A stretch of 16,343 nt of DNA from Alphaproteobacteria bacterium (GTDB taxonomy: Bacteria; Pseudomonadota; Alphaproteobacteria; Rhizobiales; Devosiaceae): NCBI GenBank assembly GCA_024279575.1, contig JAJRRJ010000153.1, positions 1 to 16,343 of the forward strand. Reading direction: 5' to 3'. Made by a program: the position numbers and the translations under genes. How positions within the stretch are numbered: the stretch's first letter is position 1; each line of letters starts with the position of its first letter. Below the pieces are notes generated by a model. It did no database searches, was not told the DNA's origin, and saw only the letters and a program-made list of their open reading frames with translations. Shown here one piece after another: positions 1-7,058 of this stretch.

Positions 1-662
1 CCAACACCCGCCCCCAGCATCAATGCCAGTGCGGGCCACAGCCGCGCGGGCCGAATTTTAGGAGCAGAGCCCCCGGAAACAAGTTCCTTTTTCCCGTTCA
101 GCATTGAGCGCGTCAAAGACGTTTTGCTCAGCTTGCTTTCCACAAGCACACCAAAAACATGCAAAACAATCATACCAACAAGCCCATAGGCCAAAACGAG
201 ATGAACCGTTCGGGCGTTCCAGCCAAAATCAAAACCGACAAACCCCGCCAGCGGACCCTGATTTTCCACGCCCCCCAAAACTATAATCCCGGTGATTACC
301 ATCGCGCTCAATACGCCAATGAGGGCAAACACCATCAGCCCGCCAAGGGGGTTATGACCAATCGAATGAGAAGAATCGCCTTTCACAACACCACGAATAT
401 GGTTCAATATTTTTCCAGGCGAAGAAAAAAAACTTGAGAACCGGCTGTATTCTGGTCCTAAAAAACCCCAGATCAGACGAAAAACAATCAACGCCAAAAT
501 GCCATAGCCAATAAATATATGCGCATCCAAGAACCATTCAGGCGCAAAAAACCCGATGACCAGCGCACTGACAACCAGCACAAGCTGGGTCCAGTGATAC
601 ACTCTGGTAGCGATGTCCCAAACATCGATGCTCGCACTTTTTTCGCGTTTTTGGTCTTCCAC
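1..662 (-). CDS. Cytochrome b561-family membrane protein, 3' end outside window
   Basis: The minus frame stays open from about 671 to the left edge, giving about 220 residues without a stop. The start region reads VWDIATRVYHW, the usual entry of the bacterial b561 / Ni-Fe-hydrogenase b-type cytochrome family into its first helix. Hydrophobic helices follow: one with DAHIFIGY, one after HNPLGG, and one with TVHLVLAYG and a second His in VLHVFG. These histidines are the likely haem b ligands. A further hydrophobic stretch (RLWPALALMLGAG) begins at the edge. Family members carry electrons across the inner membrane between quinone and a c-type cytochrome or other partner; the partner is not visible here. 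I chose GTG at 662 because GGTGAG lies just upstream; GTG at 671 is an alternative. Confidence 0.8.
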   Translation of the reverse strand, partial: MEDQKREKSASIDVWDIATRVYHWTQLVLVVSALVIGFFAPEWFLDAHIFIGYGILALIVFRLIWGFLGPEYSRFSSFFSSPGKILNHIRGVVKGDSSHSIGHNPLGGLMVFALIGVLSAMVITGIIVLGGVENQGPLAGFVGFDFGWNARTVHLVLAYGLVGMIVLHVFGVLVESKLSKTSLTRSMLNGKKELVSGGSAPKIRPARLWPALALMLGAGV

Positions 663-764
663 TCTACTCACCCCAAAAGTATGATTTTTCCTCACATAAC
701 ACGCCAAAAATGACACAGCGGTTACGCAATTGTCAGCGGTTTGTCATGTTGGCACAGGCATGCA

Positions 765-793
765 TATTTACGAAAAATATTGAGACGTACCAA
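765..793 (-). promoter_or_regulatory. Candidate promoter of the cytochrome b561 gene
   Basis: On the minus strand TTGGTA (788-793) and TAAATA (765-770) are separated by 17 bp. This would give a leader of roughly 95 nt before the GTG start. Other weaker pairs exist nearer the gene, so this is only a candidate. Confidence 0.3.
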
Positions 794-885
794 ACCACTT
801 ACCGCCCGCCAGAAACGTGAATGAAACGCACCGGCGCGAGATATGTAAAATGGTGAAGGTGAGAGAAAAACTATGAACTGCAACC

Positions 886-1164
886 ATGCAACCAAAGAGG
901 TTACCGGCCAACTTCCCAGCCGCTCCACCGAGGGCACGAACGAAGGGAGTTGCCGCGAGATATATAAAAATGGTGGGCTTAGGCGGAGAAACCTCGAACA
1001 CTCTTTTCCAAGAATTAGAACAGTGGGAGCAGTATCTCAAGGGCAAAAACTTAGATGTCCACATTCTTGCCCTTCTCGACGAAAACAAACGAATTACGCC
1101 TCATTCTCATGAATCTGAGGAAACTAAAAAGAAAGCGCATCATCATGCAGCACCACGTCTTTAG
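886..1164 (+). CDS. Small orphan ORF, hypothetical
   Basis: This is an open frame of 92 codons between a stop at 874 and TAG at 1162. I recognise no family. The N-terminal third is Pro/Arg-rich and unlike a normal protein start. From about residue 30 the composition becomes plausible for a folded protein: a charged amphipathic segment with LFQELEQWEQYLKGK, then DVHILALLDENKR, then a His/Lys-rich tail (HSHESEETKKKAHHH). No good ribosome binding site precedes ATG 886. Either the real protein starts further in (for example Met 29) or this is a decayed 3' fragment. An imperfect copy of its GCGAGATATATAAAAATGG stretch lies 119 bp upstream. It could equally be non-coding. Confidence 0.3.
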   Translation: MQPKRLPANFPAAPPRARTKGVAARYIKMVGLGGETSNTLFQELEQWEQYLKGKNLDVHILALLDENKRITPHSHESEETKKKAHHHAAPRL

Positions 1165-1355
1165 GGGGCCATCATGGGAAGAACGGACTTATCCGATTTT
1201 CATTCCGATATTTTGCGACAGCCAAGTGATCGAATTCACTTACACACAAAAACCGTTGCAAAACCGATCCTTTTTGCAACGCTCCATAGCCATCGTCTAG
1301 CCGATAAAGCTCATATAAAAAGTTATTTTAATAATAGTGAATATCAACCACTGTT
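1165..1355. other. AT-rich spacer with no convincing gene
   Basis: A 61-codon plus-strand frame (1174-1359) crosses this spacer, but it contains a perfect 10-bp inverted repeat that fits better as the terminator of the methyltransferase gene, and it overlaps that gene's stop codon. Base composition turns AT-rich here, in line with the restriction cassette to the right. Confidence 0.4.
1246..1281 (-). terminator. Rho-independent terminator of the methyltransferase gene
   Basis: CGTTGCAAAA (1254-1263) and TTTTGCAACG (1272-1281) form a perfect 10-bp stem with an 8-nt loop. Read on the minus strand, the stem is followed at once by GTTTTTG. It lies about 75 nt beyond the methyltransferase stop codon. 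No T-run follows on the plus strand, so it points to minus-strand termination. Confidence 0.65.
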
Positions 1356-2555
1356 TTAGTAAATCAAAAACAGACACTCTTTAACATCACGTGTCCTGTC
1401 TTCTTTACGTCCAAGTGTCATGTGTTGATGATCGGTTGTTAAAAGCTCAATCCGCTTATCTTGAAAAATAATTTGGCTTATTTCACGGATTTCATCGATA
1501 GAAATCATGCCAGTATTACAATAACTCAACACTAGATTAGAGTTTGAATTCTTCACGCCTTCAAAGAGTTCTATGAAGGCTTTCGTGACTTGCGACTTGA
1601 TACAGAACGGAGATTGGTGGCGTTCCTCACGATAACGACCTTTAACAACACTTCCTCGCTGTACCTGTAAATTTGGAAAATCATATAAAACGAGAGTTTC
1701 TAGAGCATGATAAAATCGACTATAATGTACGAAACAATATGGTGGATCTGCATATACAGTGCCGCCTTGAAATCCCTTCAGGCAGTCCCTGTAATCAAGT
1801 GTAGTTGAGCTATGCTGAATTGAATTCGCGGATTCTGGCGTATATTTGACAATTTCATCAAATTTGCGAACAAAATAGTCCTTTATTGAACGATTTCGGT
1901 ATATCAATATGTCTCTAAAAGATGATTGCGTTTTTGCATCTCTATATTGAGCGTAATGCCCTGTGCCTTGGCTGGCATATGCCATTCCAAACATGAGAGA
2001 TGATAGTATTGCAGGGTAAAAAACTTGATTTTTATACTTTTCTGCTACTTGTCGAATGGCGTCGATCCATAAGCATTGTTCGTAGCTCCACCAAGTCCCA
2101 GAGTAATTTTTACTAAATAGGTGCCATTTGTAATCAAATTTATGATTTAATAATTTCTTCTGAATATTCTCAACATTATTAAAGGTATTAAAAGACATTG
2201 TTTTTGAGTAATATTCAATAAAATCGACTCGATTCTTATTTACGATTCTCTCAGCCTGCTTAATGAGTTTGGAAGAACTTGGCGCATTTTTGTCAAAGTA
2301 AACTTTGTTGTAGGTATCCGCCAGAATTTTAGAATAGCTTTGGATGTCATTTGAATGAACTGGGCATTGTTGACCTATAGCTCCAGCTAAAGATCCGCTC
2401 CCTGAAAACAAATCGCAAACCACCCCTCCATCAAAAACCTGATTAATCCCCTCCAAAACGAAATCCATAATTTTAGACTTCGAACCCATGTATTTAATCA
2501 AGCTTGGGTATTGGTTATGAATCAGATACTCTTCAGGTTTGTGAGCTAATAACAA
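1356..2555 (-). CDS. D12-class (Dam-like) DNA adenine methyltransferase of a type II R-M system
   Basis: The 399-residue protein would methylate N6 of adenine within the site cut by the neighbouring endonuclease and so protect host DNA. The motifs follow the D12 (alpha-group) order. KYMGSKSK at residues 21-28 corresponds to the family's N-terminal K-x-x-G-x-K motif. DLFSGSGSL at 48-56 is the AdoMet-binding motif I. YADPPY at 268-273 is catalytic motif IV. The long central stretch between them would hold target recognition. The start is TTG at 2555 with AAAGG upstream; an in-frame TAG lies not far above it, and the next Met is inside the conserved motif, so a later start is unlikely. The gene diverges from the control protein and is AT-rich compared with the cytochrome and SIMPL genes. 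Its specificity cannot be read from the sequence. Confidence 0.9.
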   Translation of the reverse strand: MLLAHKPEEYLIHNQYPSLIKYMGSKSKIMDFVLEGINQVFDGGVVCDLFSGSGSLAGAIGQQCPVHSNDIQSYSKILADTYNKVYFDKNAPSSSKLIKQAERIVNKNRVDFIEYYSKTMSFNTFNNVENIQKKLLNHKFDYKWHLFSKNYSGTWWSYEQCLWIDAIRQVAEKYKNQVFYPAILSSLMFGMAYASQGTGHYAQYRDAKTQSSFRDILIYRNRSIKDYFVRKFDEIVKYTPESANSIQHSSTTLDYRDCLKGFQGGTVYADPPYCFVHYSRFYHALETLVLYDFPNLQVQRGSVVKGRYREERHQSPFCIKSQVTKAFIELFEGVKNSNSNLVLSYCNTGMISIDEIREISQIIFQDKRIELLTTDHQHMTLGRKEDRTRDVKECLFLIY

Positions 2556-2579
2556 GGAAATGCCTTTCGTAAAAACTAA

Positions 2580-2594
2580 ATCCTAAAATAGGAT
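2580..2594. promoter_or_regulatory. Perfect palindrome between methyltransferase and control gene, candidate C-box
   Basis: ATCCTA-AAA-TAGGAT is a perfect 6-3-6 inverted repeat. It lies 25 bp from the methyltransferase TTG start and 51 bp from the control-protein ATG. In R-M systems with XRE-type C proteins such operators normally sit in this gap and time nuclease against methylase expression. Binding is inferred from position and symmetry; the sequence does not match a C-box consensus that I can cite. Confidence 0.55.
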
Positions 2595-2645
2595 ATTGTT
2601 AGGCTACGTGAATGTTTGAATGAGGTCAATCGGAAATAATATTTA

Positions 2646-2900
2646 ATGAACAACAACTCCTTGGATATGCAGAGCGCTGTTTTGCGAGAGCAACTAATAG
2701 AATTAAGAGCGAGATCTCAGCTAACGCAACAGGAACTTTCCGCACAACTTGGGCGGCCTCAAAGTTATGTTTCCAAATATGAGAGTGGAGAGCGGAAATT
2801 AACACTTATTGAGATTAGGAACATTGCAATTTGTTGCAATTCTAATTTGAAGGAGTTTGTTATTGCTTTTGAAGATGAACTTACTTTGGCAGAAAAATAA
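2646..2900 (+). CDS. XRE-family R-M control (C) protein
   Basis: This 84-residue protein is essentially one helix-turn-helix domain. LREQLIELRARSQLTQQELS leads into AQLGRPQSYVSKYESGERKL at about residues 34-53, the typical XRE scaffold and recognition helices, followed by a short dimerisation end. Size and location (divergent from the methylase, 2 nt before the nuclease) are those of C proteins, which activate or repress R and M transcription so that methylation precedes cleavage. ATG 2646 has a weak GGAAAT upstream; ATG 2667 is an alternative start that keeps the whole HTH. The likely operator is the palindrome at 2580-2594. Confidence 0.85.
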   Translation: MNNNSLDMQSAVLREQLIELRARSQLTQQELSAQLGRPQSYVSKYESGERKLTLIEIRNIAICCNSNLKEFVIAFEDELTLAEK

Positions 2901-2902
2901 AT

Positions 2903-3499
2903 ATGGATCCTTATAAATACTTCCCCGATGAATTTAAAGAAAAGTACCTAATATCCGAGTGGCGACATGCTCTCGCTATTTTAAAGGGTGAGTTTGAGGA
3001 ACAATTTTTAGATCTCTGCGGTGTTCTTGCCGAATTCGAATTGCGAAAAAGTAGTATAATTCGTGGCGGCGGCGGTAAATCGAAGGTCTCTGGATACTTA
3101 GATAATTATCTATATAAGTTGGGTTGGGCTGAAAAGAGTTTTGATACATCGATTTTGATTGATGGAGAAAACCATAAAACTCCGACGCACAAGATTGATT
3201 GCGTGAAAGGTCGTATCGCGTTGGATATTGAATGGAATAACAAAACTGAATTTTATGATAGGGATCTCAACAACTTTAGGTTGTTGCATAGTTTAAACGC
3301 AATCAGTGTGGGCATAATTGTAACGAGGGCGTCTGAACTTCAGGATGATGTTTTTAAGCCGTTAGGTATTCAGAGTAAATATGGAGCCTCAACAACTCAT
3401 CACAAAAAGCTCATTCCTAAAATCGAAGGAGGTGGAGCTGGCGGCTGTCCCTTATTGGTTATTGCAGTAAAATCAGGTGCTTTTGTTGAGGATGTTTGA
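2903..3499 (+). CDS. BglII/BstYI-family type II restriction endonuclease
   Basis: The 198-residue protein matches the length and landmark segments I know for the BglII family: KYLISEWRHALAILKGEF near the N-terminus, GGGGKSKVSGYLDNYLY at about 55-71, THKIDCVKGRIALDIEWNNK at 95-114, FYDRDLNNFRLLH, and a C-terminal YGASTTHHKKLIPKIEGGG. Asp99, Asp108 and Glu110 are spaced like the D-x8-E-x-Q metal-binding triad of BglII; that alignment is mine and tentative. BglII and BstYI cut AGATCT and RGATCY, so a GATC-centred site is plausible but unproven. The gene begins 2 nt after the control gene, so translation is probably coupled. It is AT-rich, which suggests acquisition with the methylase. Confidence 0.85.
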   Translation: MDPYKYFPDEFKEKYLISEWRHALAILKGEFEEQFLDLCGVLAEFELRKSSIIRGGGGKSKVSGYLDNYLYKLGWAEKSFDTSILIDGENHKTPTHKIDCVKGRIALDIEWNNKTEFYDRDLNNFRLLHSLNAISVGIIVTRASELQDDVFKPLGIQSKYGASTTHHKKLIPKIEGGGAGGCPLLVIAVKSGAFVEDV

Positions 3500-4281
3500 T
3501 CAGAGCCATTTCATCTAAATTCTGTGCAAGCTGAAATCATCATGTCAATGGGTGTTTAAATTTTACCCGTTCGTTGGTGAGGTAAGCTAATAAGCGGCTG
3601 TTTTTTCATCAGCCCCGATTCTTTTCGCAACAATTCAAAAACGAGTCCGCTGTCAGGGGCGCAACGTATTTTCCCAGCCTCAATGGCATTGCCCCTGTGG
3701 AGCAGCCCCCATGAAATGGTCTTGGGGTCTTTAGGGGTAGCAGGAACGCTCCCTTAAATGGTGATGCAACGGCCAAACGTTGTGATGGGGGTGGTGAAGG
3801 CTCTCATGAAATGACGAGCTAGGAACCTCCGCCACAGGCCAGAGGGATGCAACGGGAGAACGCAGCGTCTCCCTTGCCAAGGTGGTGTTGTAATACAACA
3901 CACATCTTGCGGAACGCGATAACCTTTGATTTTTTGCGACAGGGACTGAGTAGCCATCCTTTCGGAGCCGCTGTCGCTCGCCTTGCCCACAACTGGGTGA
4001 GCGACTGCGGTGGAGGAAGGATGGCGGGCTTTCCTTTTGGTGGGTTTGAGCCGTTAAATCGGGTCATTCAGGAGGCGTGTTGAAATTTTATCGAACACCT
4101 GCTGGTGTTTTCTGCAAGTCTTTGAAATTTATGGGTTTCAGGTGGGCTTGCCTTGAAGCATGCTACCCCAAAACGCACTTTTTCCATGCTCTTTTCATGT
4201 CGTCAAAAACACCATTCTCGAACACCAAAAACCACCTTGCCTTCAAGGGGTTAAACGGCTTTTAAGCAAAAAATGGGGAAA
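3500..4281. other. Gene-less region, probable remnant of a phage/satellite immunity leader
   Basis: No plus-strand frame here looks like a protein. The minus strand from about 4067 to 3620 keeps one frame with only two internal stops, reading ...LTQLWARRATAAPKGWL..., then ...EPSPPPSQRLAVASPFKG..., then ...PFHGGCSTGAMPLRLGKYVA... and ending NRG-stop. A second frame over 3754-3990 contains AFTTPITTFGRC. I recall this composition from the leader ORFs around Ash/Icd-like genes of prophages, where a structured C4 RNA overlaps them. No icd, antirepressor or integrase gene remains. From 4083 to 4281 I see only small hairpins, such as AACACC/GGTGTT at 4094-4109. The family link rests on memory. Confidence 0.4.
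3953..4025 (-). ncRNA. C4-like structured antisense RNA candidate
   Basis: The minus-strand transcript folds into one long arm. GCCATCCTT (4025-4017) pairs with AAGGATGGC (3961-3953). After an internal loop, CCGC pairs with GCGG. An A-A mismatch and GTCGCTC/GAGCGAC follow. An apical CCCA-GTTG-TGGG hairpin lies in the terminal loop. The 5' side of the internal loop and stem, complement of 4005-4016, can pair with the complement of 3826-3837 about 116 nt downstream: 12 positions with one G-U and one C-A. C4 RNAs of P1-type phages work this way, repressing a downstream leader ORF on the same transcript. Strand and family are inferred; the fold and complementarity are seen directly. Confidence 0.45.
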
Positions 4282-4358
4282 TGGTGGGCCCGGTAGGACT
4301 CGAACCTACGACCAGACCGTTATGAGCGGTCGGCTCTAACCAACTGAGCTACAGGCCC
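4282..4358 (-). tRNA. tRNA-Ile2(CAU), lysidine-type
   Basis: This is a full cloverleaf on the minus strand. The acceptor GGGCCTG pairs with CGGGCCC through one G-U pair. The D arm reads GTAGCTCAGTTGGTTAGAGC, the anticodon stem is GACCG/CGGTC with loop CTCATAA, the T loop is TTCGAGT, and the CCA end is encoded. The anticodon is CAT. The acceptor stem and D arm match the tRNA-Ile(GAU) pattern rather than elongator or initiator Met, so I call it the Ile2 species whose C34 is changed to lysidine by TilS to read AUA. The 3' end faces the island on the left. Confidence 0.9.
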
Positions 4359-4512
4359 ACGCTTTTACGCCCCAACTCAAAGGGCACGCCTGCGTGTTAC
4401 CCGAAACCGGCACGTCTCGTCAAAGCAAAAAACACCCGATCTGTTATCTCGCCCAAAAAACGTCGCAAATAAATCTCAAAACAGGTCAATATTTTTAACT
4501 CAGGAAAATTTC

Positions 4513-5241
4513 ATGCGCCACTTTATCCCGATTGCATTGCTCAGCGCACTGTTATTCAGCGCCCCCGCCCTCGCCCAAATCATCCCCGGAAGTGGCACAA
4601 TTTCACTAACCGGAACAGGGGAAGTTGCAGGCAAACCGGATATGGCCATTATCAGCTCAGGCGTTGTCACCCATGGGGAAACCGCCCGCATGGCGCTTGA
4701 TGCCAACACACAAGCCATGGGCCGCATATTTGAAGTTTTGCAAAATGAAAATGTGGAATTACATGATATTCAGACCTCTGGCTTCTCCGTGCAGCCCCAA
4801 TATATATATTCAGACCAACGCGACGAAAACGGCTACCCCCTTCCCCCGCGCATTTCAGGCTACCAGGTGGCCAACACCTTAACCGTGCGTGTGCGCGATC
4901 TTGAGAGCCTTGGCACATTACTGGACACCGCCGTAAGCGTTGGCTCCAACCAGATCAACTCCATATCATTTGCAGTGTCCAACACCGCCCCTTTACTCAA
5001 TGATGCGCGCCGCGCCGCCATGCAGGACGCCATCCAAAAGGCACAGCTTTATGCAGAAGCTGCAGGGGTTGGCCTTGGAAATATTTTGAACATTTCTGAA
5101 GCCGGCGTAGTTTTTGCCCCTCCCCCCCAAATGGCAATGATGGCAACCATGGAGATGGACGCACGCGCCGTACCGATTGCCGCTGGTGAACTGAACTTCA
5201 CAAAACAAATTACGGTGATTTGGCAGCTGGTTCAGGAATAA
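4513..5241 (+). CDS. Periplasmic SIMPL (DUF541) protein, YggE-like
   Basis: A signal peptide covers residues 1-21 (MRHFIPIALL..., cleavage after APALA). The mature protein has the SIMPL layout: an opening ISLTGTGEVAGKPDMAIIS strand, then a helix with ARMALDANTQAM, IQTSGFSVQPQY, ISGYQVANTLTVRVRDLESL, and ARRAAMQDAIQKAQLYAEAAG followed by LGNILNISE. The 242-residue length is normal for the family. Members are periplasmic or outer-membrane-associated; E. coli YggE is linked to lower oxidative stress, but no reaction is known. AGGAAAATTTC before the ATG is a good ribosome binding site. The gene stands alone, divergent from the tRNA gene and convergent with the TauE operon. Confidence 0.88.
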   Translation: MRHFIPIALLSALLFSAPALAQIIPGSGTISLTGTGEVAGKPDMAIISSGVVTHGETARMALDANTQAMGRIFEVLQNENVELHDIQTSGFSVQPQYIYSDQRDENGYPLPPRISGYQVANTLTVRVRDLESLGTLLDTAVSVGSNQINSISFAVSNTAPLLNDARRAAMQDAIQKAQLYAEAAGVGLGNILNISEAGVVFAPPPQMAMMATMEMDARAVPIAAGELNFTKQITVIWQLVQE

Positions 5242-5251
5242 AAGCAGTCGG

Positions 5252-5273
5252 CCTCAGTGTCTTGAGGTGTTTT
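5252..5273 (+). terminator. Weak terminator-like hairpin after the SIMPL gene
   Basis: CCTCA (5252-5256) and TGAGG (5263-5267) form a 5-bp stem followed by TGTTTT. It lies 10 nt after the SIMPL stop and before the convergent permease gene. The stem is short, so support is limited. Confidence 0.3.
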
Positions 5274-5323
5274 CAGGATAATTGGGGCCGGTTTACCCTG
5301 TTTCCAAGCGCGATAAACAAAAC

Positions 5324-6148
5324 CTAGAGCATAAAAGCCTGCCACAACATGCGCAAACCAACAACAGCAAGAAACACTGCAAACACAAGCTTGAGATGCC
5401 TTTGATCCAACCGGTGGGCCAGAGCAGCACCCAAAGGGGCAACGCTGGCCGCTGCGATACCAATCAACACCATTGCCGGAATATTGACATAGCCCAGGGA
5501 AAATGGCGGACGCCCGGCAACATCCCAGCCCGACACAACAAACCCAAGCGCACCCGGCACCGCCAACATCACACCCAGTGCTGCCCCGGTTCCCACCGCC
5601 TTATGCATTGAATTACCAAAAGCCACCAGCGTGGGCACACTGAACGAGCCACCGCCAATGCCCATAAGAGCCGACAAATAGCCCACAATAGCCGCACTGA
5701 TCCGGTTGGTCAGTTTTGATTCTTGCAGTTGCGCCATCAAACGCCGCTGGACTGGCAACACAACGTTAAAAGCAATAAAAAGTGCCAGAATGCCAAAAAT
5801 AATCCGCAGCGCATCACCCGAAAACAACCCGGCCATCAGCCCACCCACCAGCGAGGCAATAACAATTGGCGGCCCCCAGATTTTAAGTACCCCCCCCATC
5901 ACCGCCCCGTGTCTGTGATGTGTTAAAGTGCTGGTGGTACCCGTGGCAATAATCACTGCCAGCGATGTGCCCACTGCCACATGGTGATAAACCCCTGCAT
6001 CATAATTCATGATGTCAAATACAACCGCCATCGCCGGTACCATGACAACGCCTCCCCCGGCACCCAGCAGTCCGGCAACCAGCCCCGCAGCAACCCCCGC
6101 CGCCAGCAATCCCATGATCAAGGGCAGATATTCCATCAAATCTGACAC
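5324..6148 (-). CDS. TauE/SafE (TSUP) family membrane permease
   Basis: This 274-residue, strongly hydrophobic protein has about eight membrane helices in two similar halves, as in the TSUP family. The N-terminal GLLGAGGGVVMVP and mid-protein ALMGIGGGSFSVP are the paired glycine-rich motifs of the two repeats. HHVAVGTSLAVI and HKAVGTGAALGVM are the matching second motifs, which supports an internal duplication. Family members export or take up sulfite, sulfoacetate or other organosulfur anions; the substrate here is unknown. The start is GTG 6148 with AGGGA about 12 nt upstream, or ATG 6136. It is the last gene of the ArsR-YjbQ-ankyrin-TauE unit, 15 nt after the ankyrin gene. Confidence 0.88.
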   Translation of the reverse strand: MSDLMEYLPLIMGLLAAGVAAGLVAGLLGAGGGVVMVPAMAVVFDIMNYDAGVYHHVAVGTSLAVIIATGTTSTLTHHRHGAVMGGVLKIWGPPIVIASLVGGLMAGLFSGDALRIIFGILALFIAFNVVLPVQRRLMAQLQESKLTNRISAAIVGYLSALMGIGGGSFSVPTLVAFGNSMHKAVGTGAALGVMLAVPGALGFVVSGWDVAGRPPFSLGYVNIPAMVLIGIAAASVAPLGAALAHRLDQRHLKLVFAVFLAVVGLRMLWQAFML

Positions 6149-6163
6149 TGAATTTCGTATTCC

Positions 6164-6634
6164 CTAACTGGCTTGCGCTGCAACAAGAATTGCCAACACG
6201 CGCTCACGCCGCTCCCGGGGTTGCGCGCACTCCACATCTTTAGCCAGCTTTCCCTCAGAATTTTTTATGTCCAGCCGCGCCCCCGCAGCTATCAGCAGCT
6301 CAAGCGTTTGTTCGTTACACCACCCCGCAGCAGTATGCAAAGGCGTGCGCCCCTCGCGCGAAATAATATCGGGATCTGCTCCCCCGATCAATAAAACCTC
6401 AACCCCCTCTGGTCCACCCTTGGCCCCTGACGCAACATAAAGCAAACTATCGCCATCCTCGTTTCTGGCATTTGGATTTCCCCCTTCAGCAAGATACTGG
6501 CCCAGTCGATTAGCATCATTATTCCTGACAACCGAAAACACTGACGACCCCTCATCCCCCCCGGACTGACATCCGGTCAGCACCAACATGGAAATCATCA
6601 ATAGGCCAAATAATTTTGCCAAATTCGTTTTCAT
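6164..6634 (-). CDS. Ankyrin-repeat lipoprotein
   Basis: The first 22 residues form a lipoprotein signal with lipobox LTGC (Cys22), so the mature protein should be anchored to a membrane on its periplasmic side. Ankyrin units follow: NDANRLGQYLAEGGNPNARN, DGDSLLYVASGAKGG...VLLIGGADPD, and REGRTPLHTAAGWCNEQ...LLIAAGARLDIKN. These are protein-binding scaffolds with no catalytic role expected. The 156-residue length allows only about three repeats. AGGGGA precedes the ATG. The gene starts 4 nt after yjbQ and is probably co-transcribed with it. The partner is unknown. Confidence 0.82.
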   Translation of the reverse strand: MKTNLAKLFGLLMISMLVLTGCQSGGDEGSSVFSVVRNNDANRLGQYLAEGGNPNARNEDGDSLLYVASGAKGGPEGVEVLLIGGADPDIISREGRTPLHTAAGWCNEQTLELLIAAGARLDIKNSEGKLAKDVECAQPRERRERVLAILVAAQAS

Positions 6635-6638
6635 CTGC

Positions 6639-7058
6639 TCATTCCCCTGTCAAATGGGCGATCACCTGCCGGTCATGCCGTTGTACCCGATGTTCAAACA
6701 AATAAACGCCCTGCCATGTTCCAAAACCCACAAGCCCCTCCAAAACCGGAATACTCAAACTAACAGGCATCATTGCCGCCTTGATATGTGCGGGCATATC
6801 ATCCGGTCCCTCCATAGTATGGGTAATCCAGTCCATCCCCTGTGGCACCAGCCTGGCAAAAAATTCTTTCAAATCAACCTGTACATCCGGGTCGGCATTT
6901 TCCTGAACAAGAAGCGAACACGACGTATGCCGGCAAAATAAATTTAATATGCCCCGTTCAACATTTTTGTCTTTTACAAACCCTGCCACCTGCGTTGTAA
7001 ATTCATAAAGTCCAGGACCATTTGTGCGTATTGAAAAAATATCCTGCTCAATACGCAT
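6639..7058 (-). CDS. yjbQ: YjbQ/UPF0047 family protein
   Basis: At 139 residues this is the usual length of the family. Characteristic stretches are visible: FCRHTSCSLLVQENADPDV, then DLKEFFARLVP, GPDDMPAHIKAAMM and GTWQGVYLFEHR. The conserved histidines (RHTS, the His of PAHIK, FEHR) are those usually taken as metal or active-site residues. Some family members have weak thiamine-phosphate synthase activity, and the family is often annotated as a secondary enzyme of that type; its main role is unsettled. The ATG follows the ArsR stop codon with no gap and no clear ribosome binding site, so translation is probably coupled. Confidence 0.9.
   Translation of the reverse strand: MRIEQDIFSIRTNGPGLYEFTTQVAGFVKDKNVERGILNLFCRHTSCSLLVQENADPDVQVDLKEFFARLVPQGMDWITHTMEGPDDMPAHIKAAMMPVSLSIPVLEGLVGFGTWQGVYLFEHRVQRHDRQVIAHLTGE

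Noticed and set aside
1174..1359. 61-codon plus-strand ORF between the orphan ORF and the methyltransferase gene
   Set aside because: It contains the 10-bp terminator hairpin of the methyltransferase gene, overlaps its stop codon, and has no recognisable protein features.
3847..4083. 78-codon plus-strand ORF near the tRNA
   Set aside because: It runs straight through the long hairpin, so its openness is better explained by structured RNA constraints.
3500..4281. A retron, group II intron or tmRNA explanation for the structured gap
   Set aside because: No reverse transcriptase lies nearby, no intron domain V-like end was seen, and there is no tmRNA tag reading frame or tRNA-like ends.
4282..4358. 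Reading the CAT-anticodon tRNA as elongator or initiator methionine tRNA
   Set aside because: The acceptor stem and D arm follow the isoleucine tRNA pattern, and the initiator features (mismatch at 1-72, GGG/CCC anticodon stem) are absent.
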